Positions 37,934 to 51,798 of a DNA stretch of 64,000 nt are shown one piece after another. The notes under the pieces are model-generated. The model did not search any database. It saw only the letters and a list, made by a program, of their open reading frames with translations, and was not told the DNA's origin. The DNA is from Stomoxys calcitrans (Eukaryota; Arthropoda; Insecta; Diptera; Muscidae). Position 1 is the first letter of the stretch; each line of letters starts with the position of its first letter. A program made the translations under genes and the position numbers. The stretch is from positions 23,190,643-23,254,642 of the forward strand of contig NC_081555.1 in the NCBI RefSeq assembly GCF_963082655.1, in the 5' to 3' direction.

Positions 37934-39731
37934 GCTGTAAAATTGTTAGTTTTGCGAATTTCAAAATTCTGAGGACACCGTCGGATTCGTCTGGAAAATC
38001 CCTTTCTGTAATGGTGCTGGACGAAGCAATACTCTTTCCTATTTCCTTGAAAACTTTAGAGTATTGCTCTAAAGGAAAATCCCTTTCTGTAATGGTGCTG
38101 GACGAAGCAATACTCTTTCCTATTTCCTTGAAAACTTTAGAGTATTGCTTCAAAATCGCATAATTAATATCCAAAAAATTCAAAAAAACCAATGTGAGTT
38201 TGCAATTGCTGTAACTTCCTAAGTTTTGCAAACTTCACAATTTTTCAGACACCGTTGGATTCGTGGGGAAAATCTCTTTCCGTAGTGGTGCTGGATGAAG
38301 GAATAGTGTAAAGTTTTCTATGAAAAACATCGCAAAAATCAAATCTATTTTAGCGTAAAAATTCAAGGTCATTTTTAAGGTCAATAACGCTGTAACTCCT
38401 TCATTTTTTCGAATTTCGATCATTTTCCAGCATTCCGCAGTTCGAAATTCGAAAACGATTCGAACAATAAACAAAATTACGTGAAATTTCACATTTTATT
38501 TTTTTTGCATTTTTTTAGCAAAGGCTACCCCCCCTTATGAAATTTTTCAATTTTTGATGCGAAAAAATTTTTCGAGTTGAGTATACAGTATTGTAGATTA
38601 TTGCAAAAAAATCGGATTAGTGCAAGTCCCATGTTTTTTCTTCAAAAAACAAGCTCAAATCGTATAATTATTATTGGAAAAATGGTAAAAAAAATCGAGG
38701 TGAGTTTGAAATTGCTGTAACATTGTTAGTTTTGCGAATTTCAAAATTCTGAGGACACCGTCGGATTCGTCAGGAAAATCCCTTTCTGTAATGGTGCTGG
38801 ACGAAGCAATACTCTTTCCTATTTCCTTGAAAACTTTAGAGTATTGCTTCAAAATCGCATAATTAATATCCAAAAAATTCAAAAAAACCAATGTGAGTTT
38901 GCAATTGCTGTAACTTCCTAAGTTTTGCAAACTTCACAATTTTTCAGACACCGTTGGATTCGTGGGGAAAATCTCTTTCCGTAGTGGTGCTGGATGAAGG
39001 AATAGTGTAAAGTTTTCTATGAAAAACATCGCAAAAATCAAATCTATTTTAGCGTAAAAATTCAAGGTCATTTTTAAGGTCAATAACGCTGTAACCTCCT
39101 TCATTTTTCGAATTTCGATCATTTTCCAGCATTCCGCAGTTCGAAATTCGAAAACGATTCGAACAATAAACAAATTACGTGAAATTTCACATTTTATTTT
39201 TTTTGCATTTTTTAGCAAAGGCTACCCCCTTATGAAATTTTCAATTTTTGATGCGAAAAAATTTTTCGAGTTGAGTATACAGTATTGTAGATTATTGCAA
39301 AAAAATCGGATTAGTGCAAGTCCCATGTTTTTTCTTCAAAAAACAAGCTCAAATCGTATAATTATTATTGGAAAAATGGTAAAAAAAATCGAGGTGAGTT
39401 TGAAATTGCTGTAACATTGTTAGTTTTGCGAATTTCAAAATTCTGAGGACACCGTCGGATTCGTCAGGAAAATCCCTTTCTGTAATGGTGCTGGACGAAG
39501 CAATACTCTTTCCTATTTCCTTGAAAACTTTAGAGTATTGCTTCAAAATCGCATAATTAATATCCAAAAAATTCAAAAAAACCAATGTGAGTTTGCAATT
39601 GCTGTAACTTCCTAAGTTTTGCAAACTTCACAATTTTTCAGACACCGTTGGATTCGTGGGGAAAATCTCTTTCCGTAGTGGTGCTGGATGAAGGAATAGT
39701 GTAAAGTTTTCTATGAAAAACATCGCAAAAG
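37934..39731. repeat. 2.87-kb block duplication, copy 2 (marker-bounded)
   Basis: It has the same ordered rare markers as copy 1, with fewer one-base indels. The two copies are directly adjacent and in the same orientation, as expected for unequal exchange over four units. Confidence 0.8.
37993..38154. repeat. Internal 81-bp tandem duplication in A, copy 2
   Basis: The two repeats begin at 37993 and 38074, an exact 81-bp period, with the same ctaaa join as the copy at 35124. The duplication keeps the minus-strand frame open by adding 27 codons, which is a chance result of the length being a multiple of three. Confidence 0.88.
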
Positions 39732-42689
39732 TCAAATCTATTTTAGCGTAAAAATTCAAGGTCATTTTTAAGGTCAATAACGCTGTAACTCCTTCATTTT
39801 TTCGAATTTCGATCATTTTCCAGCATTCCGCAGTTCGAAATTCGAAAACGATTCGAACAATAAACAAAATTACGTGAAATTTCACATTTTATTTTTTTTG
39901 CATTTTTTTAGCAAAGGCTACCCCCTTATGAAATTTTTCAATTTTTGATGCGAAAAAATTTTTCGAGTTGAGTATACAGTATTGTAGATTATTGCAAAAA
40001 AATCGGATTAGTGCAAGTCCCATGTTTTTTCTTCAAAAAACAAGCTCAAAATCGTATAATTATTATTGGAAAAATGGTAAAAAAAATCGAGGTGAGTTTG
40101 AAATTGCTGTAACATTGTTAGTTTTGCGAATTTCAAAATTCTGAGGACACCGTCGGATTCGTCAGGAAAATCCCTTTCTGTAATGGTGCTGGACGAAGCA
40201 ATACTCTTTCCTATTTCCTTGAAAACTTTAGAGTATTGCTTCAAAATCGCATAATTAATATCCAAAAAATTCAAAAAAACCAATGTGAGTTTGCAATTGC
40301 TGTAACTTCCTAAGTTTTGCAAACTTCACAATTTTTCAGACACCGTTGGATTCGTGGGGAAAATCTCTTTCCGTAGTGGTGCTGGATGAAGGAATAGTGT
40401 AAAGTTTTCTATGAAAAACATCGCAAAAATCAAATCTATTTTAGCGTAAAAATTCAAGGTCATTTTTAAGGTCAATAACGCTGTAACTCCTTCATTTTTT
40501 CGAATTTCGATCATTTTCCAGCATTCCGCAGTTCGAAATTCGAAAACGATTCGAACAATAAACAAAATTACGTGAAATTTCACATTTTATTTTTTTTGCA
40601 TTTTTTTAGCAAAGGCTACCCCCTTATGAAATTTTTCAATTTTTGATGCGAAAAAATTTTTCGAGTTGAGTATACAGTATTGTAGATTATTGCAAAAAAA
40701 TCGGATTAGTGCAAGTCCCATGTTTTTTCTTCAAAAAACAAGCTCAAAATCGTATAATTATTATTGGAAAAATGGTAAAAAAAATCGAGGTGAGTTTGAA
40801 ATTGCTGTAACATTGTTAGTTTTGCGAATTTCAAAATTCTGAGGACACCGTCGGATTCGTCAGGAAAATCCCTTTCTGTAATGGTGCTGGACGAAGCAAT
40901 ACTCTTTCCTATTTCCTTGAAAACTTTAGAGTATTGCTTCAAAATCGCATAATTAATATCCAAAAAATTCAAAAAAACCAATGTGAGTTTGCAATTGCTG
41001 TAACTTCCTAAGTTTTGCAAACTTCACAATTTTTCAGACACCGTTGGATTCGTGGGGAAAATCTCTTTCCGTAGTGGTGCTGGATGAAGGAATAGTGTAA
41101 AGTTTTCTATGAAAAACATCGCAAAAATCAAATCTATTTTAGCGTAAAAATTCAAGGTCATTTTTAAGGTCAATAACGCTGTAACTCCTTCATTTTTTCG
41201 AATTTCGATCATTTTCCAGCATTCCGCAGTTCGAAATTCGAAAACGATTCGAACAATAAACAAAATTACGTGAAATTTCACATTTTATTTTTTTTTGCAT
41301 TTTTTTAGCAAAGGCTACCCCCTTATGAAATTTTTCAATTTTTGATGCGAAAAAATTTTTCGAGTTGAGTATACAGTATTGTAGATTATTGCAAAAAAAT
41401 CGGATTAGTGCAAGTCCCATGTTTTTTCTTCAAAAAACAAGCTCAAAATCGTATAATTATTATTGGAAAAATGGTAAAAAAAATCGAGGTGAGTTTGAAA
41501 TTGCTGTAACATTGTTAGTTTTGCGAATTTCAAAATTCTGAGGACACCGTCGGATTCGTCAGGAAAATCCCTTTCTGTAATGGTGCTGGACGAAGCAATA
41601 CTCTTTCCTATTTCCTTGAAAACTTTAGAGTATTGCTTCAAAATCGCATAATTAATATCCAAAAAATTCAAAAAAACCAATGTGAGTTTGCAATTGCTGT
41701 AACTTCCTAAGTTTTGCAAACTTCACAATTTTTCAGACACCGTTGGATTCGTGGGGAAAATCTCTTTCCGTAGTGGTGCTGGATGAAGGAATAGTGTAAA
41801 GTTTTCTATGAAAAACATCGCAAAAATCAAATCTATTTTAGCGTAAAAATTCAAGGTCATTTTTAAGGTCAATAACGCTGTAACTCCTTCATTTTTTCGA
41901 ATTTCGATCATTTTCCAGCATTCCGCAGTTCGAAATTCGAAAACGATTCGAACAATAAACAAAATTACGTGAAATTTCACATTTTATTTTTTTTGCATTT
42001 TTTTAGCAAAGGCTACCCCCTTATGAAATTTTTCAATTTTTGATGCGAAAAAATTTTTCGAGTTGAGTATACAGTATTGTAGATTATTGCAAAAAAATCG
42101 GATTAGTGCAAGTCCCATGTTTTTTCTTCAAAAAACAAGCTCAAAATCGTATAATTATTATTGAAAAAATGGTAAAAAAAATCGAGGTGAGTTTGAAATT
42201 GCTGTAACATTGTTAGTTTTGCGAATTTCAAAATTCTGAGGACACCGTCGGATTCGTCAGGAAAATCCCTTTCTGTAATGGTGCTGGACGAAGCAATACT
42301 CTTTCCTATTTCCTTGAAAACTTTAGAGTATTGCTTCAAAATCGCATAATTAATATCCAAAAAATTCAAAAAAACCAATGTGAGTTTGCAATTGCTGTAA
42401 CTTCCTAAGTTTTGCAAACTTCACAATTTTTCAGACACCGTTGGATTCGTGGGGAAAATCTCTTTCCGTAGTGGTGCTGGATGAAGGAATAGTGTAAAGT
42501 TTTCTATGAAAAACATCGCAAAAATCAAATCTATTTTAGCGTAAAAATTCAAGGTCATTTTTAAGGTCAATAACGCTGTAACTCCTTCATTTTTTCGAAT
42601 TTCGATCATTTTCCAGCATTCCGCAGTTCGAAATTCGAAAACGATTCGAACAATAAACAAAATTACGTGAAATTTCACATTTTATTTTT

Positions 42690-42725
42690 TTTGCATTTTT
42701 TTAGCAAAGGCTTATGAAAGTTTTC
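42690..42725. repeat. Unit with 7-bp spacer deletion (691-bp unit)
   Basis: The spacer reads gcaaaggcttatgaaag. The taccccc is missing and a nearby T has become G. Only one such unit is seen. Confidence 0.85.
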
Positions 42726-45700
42726 AATTTTTGATGCGAAAAAATTTTTCGAGTTGAGTATACAGTATTGTAGATTATTGCAAAAAAATCGGATTAGTGC
42801 AAGTCCCATGTTTTTTCTTCAAAAAACAAGCTCAAAATCGTATAATTATTATTGGAAAAATGGTAAAAAAAATCGAGGTGAGTTTGAAATTGCTGTAACA
42901 TTGTTAGTTTTGCGAATTTCAAAATTCTGAGGACACCGTCGGATTCGTCAGGAAAATCCCTTTCTGTAATGGTGCTGGACGAAGCAATACTCTTTCCTAT
43001 TTCCTTGAAAACTTTAGAGTATTGCTTCAAAATCGCATAATTAATATCCAAAAAATTCAAAAAAACCAATGTGAGTTTGCAATTGCTGTAACTTCCTAAG
43101 TTTTGCAAACTTCACAATTTTTCAGACACCGTTGGATTCGTGGGGAAAATCTCTTTCCGTAGTGGTGCTGGATGAAGGAATAGTGTAAAGTTTTCTATGA
43201 AAAACATCGCAAAAATCAAATCTATTTTAGCGTAAAAATTCAAGGTCATTTTTAAGGTCAATAACGCTGTAACTCCTTCATTTTTTCGAATTTCGATCAT
43301 TTTCCAGCATTCCGCAGTTCGAAATTCGAAAACGATTCGAACAATAAACAAAATTACGTGAAATTTCACATTTTATTTTTTTTGCATTTTTTTAGCAAAG
43401 GCTACCCCCTTATGAAATTTTTCAATTTTTGATGCGAAAAAATTTTTCGAGTTGAGTATACAGTATTGTAGATTATTGCAAAAAATCGGATTAGTGCAAG
43501 TCCCATGTTTTTTCTTCAAAAAACAAGCTCAAAATCGTATAATTATTATTGGAAAAATGGTAAAAAAAATCGAGGTGAGTTTGAAATTGCTGTAACATTG
43601 TTAGTTTTGCGAATTTCAAAATTCTGAGGACACCGTCGGATTCGTCAGGAAAATCCCTTTCTGTAATGGTGCTGGACGAAGCAATACTCTTTCCTATTTC
43701 CTTGAAAACTTTAGAGTATTGCTTCAAAATCGCATAATTAATATCCAAAAAATTCAAAAAAACCAATGTGAGTTTGCAATTGCTGTAACTTCCTAAGTTT
43801 TGCAAACTTCACAATTTTTCAGACACCGTTGGATTCGTGGGGAAAATCTCTTTCCGTAGTGGTGCTGGATGAAGGAATAGTGTAAAGTTTTCTATGAAAA
43901 ACATCGCAAAAATCAAATCTATTTTAGCGTAAAAATTCAAGGTCATTTTTAAGGTCAATAACGCTGTAACTCCTTCATTTTTTCGAATTTCGATCATTTT
44001 CCAGCATTCCGCAGTTCGAAATTCGAAAACGATTCGAACAATAAACAAAATTACGTGAAATTTCACATTTTATTTTTTTTGCATTTTTTTAGCAAAGGCT
44101 ACCCCCTTATGAAATTTTTCAATTTTTGATGCGAAAAAATTTTTCGAGTTGAGTATACAGTATTGTAGATTATTGCAAAAAAATCGGATTAGTGCAAGTC
44201 CCATGTTTTTTCTTCAAAAAACAAGCTCAAAATCGTATAATTATTATTGGAAAAATGGTAAAAAAAATCGAGGTGAGTTTGAAATTGCTGTAACATTGTT
44301 AGTTTTGCGAATTTCAAAATTCTGAGGACACCGTCGGATTCGTCAGGAAAATCCCTTTCTGTAATGGTGCTGGACGAAGCAATACTCTTTCCTATTTCCT
44401 TGAAAACTTTAGAGTATTGCTTCAAAATCGCATAATTAATATCCAAAAAATTCAAAAAAACCAATGTGAGTTTGCAATTGCTGTAACTTCCTAAGTTTTG
44501 CAAACTTCACAATTTTTCAGACACCGTTGGATTCGTGGGGAAAATCTCTTTCCGTAGTGGTGCTGGATGAAGGAATAGTGTAAAGTTTTCTATGAAAAAC
44601 ATCGCAAAAATCAAATCTATTTTAGCGTAAAAATTCAAGGTCATTTTTAAGGTCAATAACGCTGTAACTCCTTCATTTTTTCGAATTTCGATCATTTTCC
44701 AGCATTCCGCAGTTCGAAATTCGAAAACGATTCGAACAATAAACAAAATTACGTGAAATTTCACATTTTATTTTTTTTGCATTTTTTTAGCAAAGGCTAC
44801 CCCCTTATGAAATTTTTCAATTTTTGATGCGAAAAAATTTTTCGAGTTGAGTATACAGTATTGTAGATTATTGCAAAAAAATCGGATTAGTGCAAGTCCC
44901 ATGTTTTTTCTTCAAAAAACAAGCTCAAAATCGTATAATTATTATTGGAAAAATGGTAAAAAAAATCGAGGTGAGTTTGAAATTGCTGTAACATTGTTAG
45001 TTTTGCGAATTTCAAAATTCTGAGGACACCGTCGGATTCGTCAGGAAAATCCCTTTCTGTAATGGTGCTGGACGAAGCAATACTCTTTCCTATTTCCTTG
45101 AAAACTTTAGAGTATTGCTTCAAAATCGCATAATTAATATCCAAAAAATTCAAAAAAACCAATGTGAGTTTGCAATTGCTGTAACTTCCTAAGTTTTGCA
45201 AACTTCACAATTTTTCAGACACCGTTGGATTCGTGGGGAAAATCTCTTTCCGTAGTGGTGCTGGATGAAGGAATAGTGTAAAGTTTTCTATGAAAAACAT
45301 CGCAAAAATCAAATCTATTTTAGCGTAAAAATTCAAGGTCATTTTTAAGGTCAATAACGCTGTAACTCCTTCATTTTTTCGAATTTCGATCATTTTCCAG
45401 CATTCCGCAGTTCGAAATTCGAAAACGATTCGAACAATAAACAAAATTACGTGAAATTTCACATTTTATTTTTTTTGCATTTTTTTAGCAAAGGCTACCC
45501 CCTTATGAAATTTTTCAATTTTTGATGCGAAAAAATTTTTCGAGTTGAGTATACAGTATTGTAGATTATTGCAAAAAAATCGGATTAGTGCAAGTCCCAT
45601 GTTTTTTCTTCAAAAAACAAGCTCAAAATCGTATAATTATTATTGAAAAAATGGTAAAAAAAATCGAGGTGAGTTTGAAATTGCTGTAACATTGTTAGTT

Positions 45701-47591
45701 TTGCGAATTTCAAAATTCTGAGGACACCGTCGGATTCGTCAGGAAAATCCCTTTCTGTAATGGTGCTGGATGAAGCAATACTCTTTCCTATTTCCTTGAA
45801 AACTTTAGAGTATTGCTTCAAAATCGCATAATTAATATCCAAAAAATTCAAAAAAACCAATGTGAGTTTGCAATTGCTGTAACTTCCTAAGTTTTGCAAA
45901 CTTCACAATTTTTCAGACACCGTTGGATTCGTGGGGAAAATCTCTTTCCGTAGTGGTGCTGGATGAAGGAATAGTGTAAAGTTTTCTATGAAAAACATCG
46001 CAAAAATCAAATCTATTTTAGCGTAAAAATTCAAGGTCATTTTTAAGGTCAATAACGCTGTAACTCCTTCATTTTTTCGAATTTCGATCATTTTCCAGCA
46101 TTCCGCAGTTCGAAATTCGAAAACGATTCGAACAATAAACAAAATTACGTGAAATTTCACATTTTATTTTTTTTGCATTTTTTTAGCAAAGGCTACCCCC
46201 TTATGAAATTTTTCAATTTTTGATGCGAAAAAATTTTTCGAGTTGAGTATACAGTATTGTAGATTATTGCAAAAAAATCGGATTAGTGCAAGTCCCATGT
46301 TTTTTCTTCAAAAAACAAGCTCAAAATCGTATAATTATTATTGGAAAAATGGTAAAAAAAATCGAGGTGAGTTTGAAATTGCTGTAACATTGTTAGTTTT
46401 GCGAATTTCAAAATTCTGAGGACACCGTCGGATTCGTCAGGAAAATCCCTTTCTGTAATGGTGCTGGACGAAGCAATACTCTTTCCTATTTCCTTGAAAA
46501 CTTTAGAGTATTGCTTCAAAATCGCATAATTAATATCCAAAAAATTCAAAAAAACCAATGTGAGTTTGCAATTGCTGTAACTTCCTAAGTTTTGCAAACT
46601 TCACAATTTTTCAGACACCGTTGGATTCGTGGGGAAAATCTCTTTCCGTAGTGGTGCTGGATGAAGGAATAGTGTAAAGTTTTCTATGAAAAACATCGCA
46701 AAAATCAAATCTATTTTAGCGTAAAAATTCAAGGTCATTTTTAAGGTCAATAACGCTGTAACTCCTTCATTTTTTCGAATTTCGATCATTTTCCAGCATT
46801 CCGCAGTTCGAAATTCGAAAACGATTCGAACAATAAACAAAATTACGTGAAATTTCACATTTTATTTTTTTTGCATTTTTTTAGCAAAGGCTACCCCCTT
46901 ATGAAATTTTTCAATTTTTGATGCGAAAAAATTTTTCGAGTTGAGTATACAGTATTGTAGATTATTGCAAAAAAATCGGATTAGTGCAAGTCCCATGTTT
47001 TTTCTTCAAAAAACAAGCTCAAAATCGTATAATTATTATTGGAAAAATGGTAAAAAAAATCGAGGTGAGTTTGAAATTGCTGTAACATTGTTAGTTTTGC
47101 GAATTTCAAAATTCTGAGGACACCGTCGGATTCGTCAGGAAAATCCCTTTCTGTAATGGTGCTGGACGAAGCAATACTCTTTCCTATTTCCTTGAAAACT
47201 TTAGAGTATTGCTTCAAAATCGCATAATTAATATCCAAAAAATTCAAAAAAACCAATGTGAGTTTGCAATTGCTGTAACTTCCTAAGTTTTGCAAACTTC
47301 ACAATTTTTCAGACACCGTTGGATTCGTGGGGAAAATCTCTTTCCGTAGTGGTGCTGGATGAAGGAATAGTGTAAAGTTTTCTATGAAAAACATCGCAAA
47401 AATCAAATCTATTTTAGCGTAAAAATTCAAGGTCATTTTTAAGGTCAATAACGCTGTAACTCCTTCATTTTTTCGAATTTCGATCATTTTCCAGCATTCC
47501 GCAGTTCGAAATTCGAAAACGATTCGAACAATAAACAAAATTACGTGAAATTTCACATTTTATTTTTTTTGCATTTTTTTAGCAAAGGCTA

Positions 47592-50500
47592 CCCCCCCTT
47601 ATGAAATTTTTCAATTTTTGATGCGAAAAAATTTTTCGAGTTGAGTATACAGTATTGTAGATTATTGCAAAAAAATCGGATTAGTGCAAGTCCCATGTTT
47701 TTTCTTCAAAAAACAAGCTCAAAATCGTATAATTATTATTGGAAAAATGGTAAAAAAAATCGAGGTGAGTTTGAAATTGCTGTAACATTGTTAGTTTTGC
47801 GAATTTCAAAATTCTGAGGACACCGTCGGATTCGTCAGGAAAATCCCTTTCTGTAATGGTGCTGGACGAAGCAATACTCTTTCCTATTTCCTTGAAAACT
47901 TTAGAGTATTGCTTCAAAATCGCATAATTAATATCCAAAAAATTCAAAAAAACCAATGTGAGTTTGCAATTGCTGTAACTTCCTAAGTTTTGCAAACTTC
48001 ACAATTTTTCAGACACCGTTGGATTCGTGGGGAAAATCTCTTTCCGTAGTGGTGCTGGATGAAGGAATAGTGTAAAGTTTTCTATGAAAAACATCGCAAA
48101 AATCAAATCTATTTTAGCGTAAAAATTCAAGGTCATTTTTAAGGTCAATAACGCTGTAACTCCTTCATTTTTTCGAATTTCGATCATTTTCCAGCATTCC
48201 GCAGTTCGAAATTCGAAAACGATTCGAACAATAAACAAAATTACGTGAAATTTCACATTTTATTTTTTTTGCATTTTTTTAGCAAAGGCTACCCCCCCTT
48301 ATGAAATTTTTCAATTTTTGATGCGAAAAAATTTTTCGAGTTGAGTATACAGTATTGTAGATTATTGCAAAAAAATCGGATTAGTGCAAGTCCCATGTTT
48401 TTTCTTCAAAAAACAAGCTCAAAATCGTATAATTATTATTGGAAAAATGGTAAAAAAAATCGAGGTGAGTTTGAAATTGCTGTAACATTGTTAGTTTTGC
48501 GAATTTCAAAATTCTGAGGACACCGTCGGATTCGTCAGGAAAATCCCTTTCTGTAATGGTGCTGGACGAAGCAATACTCTTTCCTATTTCCTTGAAAACT
48601 TTAGAGTATTGCTTCAAAATCGCATAATTAATATCCAAAAAATTCAAAAAAACCAATGTGAGTTTGCAATTGCTGTAACTTCCTAAGTTTTGCAAACTTC
48701 ACAATTTTTCAGACACCGTTGGATTCGTGGGGAAAATCTCTTTCCGTAGTGGTGCTGGATGAAGGAATAGTGTAAAGTTTTCTATGAAAAACATCGCAAA
48801 AATCAAATCTATTTTAGCGTAAAAATTCAAGGTCATTTTTAAGGTCAATAACGCTGTAACTCCTTCATTTTTTCGAATTTCGATCATTTTCCAGCATTCC
48901 GCAGTTCGAAATTCGAAAACGATTCGAACAATAAACAAAATTACGTGAAATTTCACATTTTATTTTTTTTGCATTTTTTTAGCAAAGGCTACCCCCCCTT
49001 ATGAAATTTTTCAATTTTTGATGCGAAAAAATTTTTCGAGTTGAGTATACAGTATTGTAGATTATTGCAAAAAAATCGGATTAGTGCAAGTCCCATGTTT
49101 TTTCTTCAAAAAACAAGCTCAAAATCGTATAATTATTATTGGAAAAATGGTAAAAAAAATCGAGGTGAGTTTGAAATTGCTGTAACATTGTTAGTTTTGC
49201 GAATTTCAAAATTCTGAGGACACCGTCGGATTCGTCAGGAAAATCCCTTTCTGTAATGGTGCTGGACGAAGCAATACTCTTTCCTATTTCCTTGAAAACT
49301 TTAGAGTATTGCTTCAAAATCGCATAATTAATATCCAAAAAATTCAAAAAAACCAATGTGAGTTTGCAATTGCTGTAACTTCCTAAGTTTTGCAAACTTC
49401 ACAATTTTTCAGACACCGTTGGATTCGTGGGGAAAATCTCTTTCCGTAGTGGTGCTGGATGAAGGAATAGTGTAAAGTTTTCTATGAAAAACATCGCAAA
49501 AATCAAATCTATTTTAGCGTAAAAATTCAAGGTCATTTTTAAGGTCAATAACGCTGTAACTCCTTCATTTTTTCGAATTTCGATCATTTTCCAGCATTCC
49601 GCAGTTCGAAATTCGAAAACGATTCGAACAATAAACAAAATTACGTGAAATTTCACATTTTATTTTTTTTGCATTTTTTTAGCAAAGGCTACCCCCCCTT
49701 ATGAAATTTTTCAATTTTTGATGCGAAAAAATTTTTCGAGTTGAGTATACAGTATTGTAGATTATTGCAAAAAAATCGGATTAGTGCAAGTCCCATGTTT
49801 TTTCTTCAAAAAACAAGCTCAAAATCGTATAATTATTATTGGAAAAATGGTAAAAAAAATCGAGGTGAGTTTGAAATTGCTGTAACATTGTTAGTTTTGC
49901 GAATTTCAAAATTCTGAGGACACCGTCGGATTCGTCAGGAAAATCCCTTTCTGTAATGGTGCTGGACGAAGCAATACTCTTTCCTATTTCCTTGAAAACT
50001 TTAGAGTATTGCTTCAAAATCGCATAATTAATATCCAAAAAATTCAAAAAAACCAATGTGAGTTTGCAATTGCTGTAACTTCCTAAGTTTTGCAAACTTC
50101 ACAATTTTTCAGACACCGTTGGATTCGTGGGGAAAATCTCTTTCCGTAGTGGTGCTGGATGAAGGAATAGTGTAAAGTTTTCTATGAAAAACATCGCAAA
50201 AATCAAATCTATTTTAGCGTAAAAATTCAAGGTCATTTTTAAGGTCAATAACGCTGTAACTCCTTCATTTTTTCGAATTTCGATCATTTTCCAGCATTCC
50301 GCAGTTCGAAATTCGAAAACGATTCGAACAATAAACAAAATTACGTGAAATTTCACATTTTATTTTTTTTGCATTTTTTTAGCAAAGGCTACCCCCCCTT
50401 ATGAAATTTTTCAATTTTTGATGCGAAAAAATTTTTCGAGTTGAGTATACAGTATTGTAGATTATTGCAAAAAAATCGGATTAGTGCAAGTCCCATGTTT

Positions 50501-51798
50501 TTTCTTCAAAAAACAAGCTCAAAATCGTATAATTATTATTGGAAAAATGGTAAAAAAAATCGAGGTGAGTTTGAAATTGCTGTAACATTGTTAGTTTTGC
50601 GAATTTCAAAATTCTGAGGACACCGTCGGATTCGTCAGGAAAATCCCTTTCTGTAATGGTGCTGGACGAAGCAATACTCTTTCCTATTTCCTTGAAAACT
50701 TTAGAGTATTGCTTCAAAATCGCATAATTAATATCCAAAAAATTCAAAAAAACCAATGTGAGTTTGCAATTGCTGTAACTTCCTAAGTTTTGCAAACTTC
50801 ACAATTTTTCAGACACCGTTGGATTCGTGGGGAAAATCTCTTTCCGTAGTGGTGCTGGATGAAGGAATAGTGTAAAGTTTTCTATGAAAAACATCGCAAA
50901 AATCAAATCTATTTTAGCGTAAAAATTCAAGGTCATTTTTAAGGTCAATAACGCTGTAACTCCTTCATTTTTTCGAATTTCGATCATTTTCCAGCATTCC
51001 GCAGTTCGAAATTCGAAAACGATTCGAACAATAAACAAAATTACGTGAAATTTCACATTTTATTTTTTTTGCATTTTTTTAGCAAAGGCTACCCCCCCTT
51101 ATGAAATTTTTCAATTTTTGATGCGAAAAAATTTTTCGAGTTGAGTATACAGTATTGTAGATTATTGCAAAAAAATCGGATTAGTGCAAGTCCCATGTTT
51201 TTTCTTCAAAAAACAAGCTCAAAATCGTATAATTATTATTGGAAAAATGGTAAAAAAAATCGAGGTGAGTTTGAAATTGCTGTAACATTGTTAGTTTTGC
51301 GAATTTCAAAATTCTGAGGACACCGTCGGATTCGTCAGGAAAATCCCTTTCTGTAATGGTGCTGGACGAAGCAATACTCTTTCCTATTTCCTTGAAAACT
51401 TTAGAGTATTGCTTCAAAATCGCATAATTAATATCCAAAAAATTCAAAAAAACCAATGTGAGTTTGCAATTGCTGTAACTTCCTAAGTTTTGCAAACTTC
51501 ACAATTTTTCAGACACCGTTGGATTCGTGGGGAAAATCTCTTTCCGTAGTGGTGCTGGATGAAGGAATAGTGTAAAGTTTTCTATGAAAAACATCGCAAA
51601 AATCAAATCTATTTTAGCGTAAAAATTCAAGGTCATTTTTAAGGTCAATAACGCTGTAACTCCTTCATTTTTTCGAATTTCGATCATTTTCCAGCATTCC
51701 GCAGTTCGAAATTCGAAAACGATTCGAACAATAAACAAAATTACGTGAAATTTCACATTTTATTTTTTTTGCATTTTTTTAGCAAAGGCTACCCCCCC
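47592..51798. repeat. Seven consecutive C7 units, homogenised 700-bp block
   Basis: C7 tracts start at 47592, 48292, 48992, 49692, 50392, 51092 and 51792, exactly 700 bp apart. Blocks read side by side at 2100-bp offsets (for example 47581 and 49681) are identical where I compared them. This is the longest run of one variant in the window and points to very recent tandem amplification or conversion. Confidence 0.88.

Larger units (their letters stand above)
27624..39400. other. Stretch with unusually dense single-base indels
   Basis: Across these roughly 17 units, one-base gains and losses appear several times per unit, mostly in homopolymers. Examples are gaattc for gaatttc near 28127, tgggaaaat for tggggaaaat near 29750, 31143 and 31831, an extra A near 28412 and 32588, and a lost G in gctgacgaag near 33763 and 35150. 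Units outside this stretch rarely have any. Substitutions are not similarly enriched. I read this as uncorrected long-read consensus error over a hard-to-map part of the array rather than biology, but cannot prove it. Confidence 0.65.
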
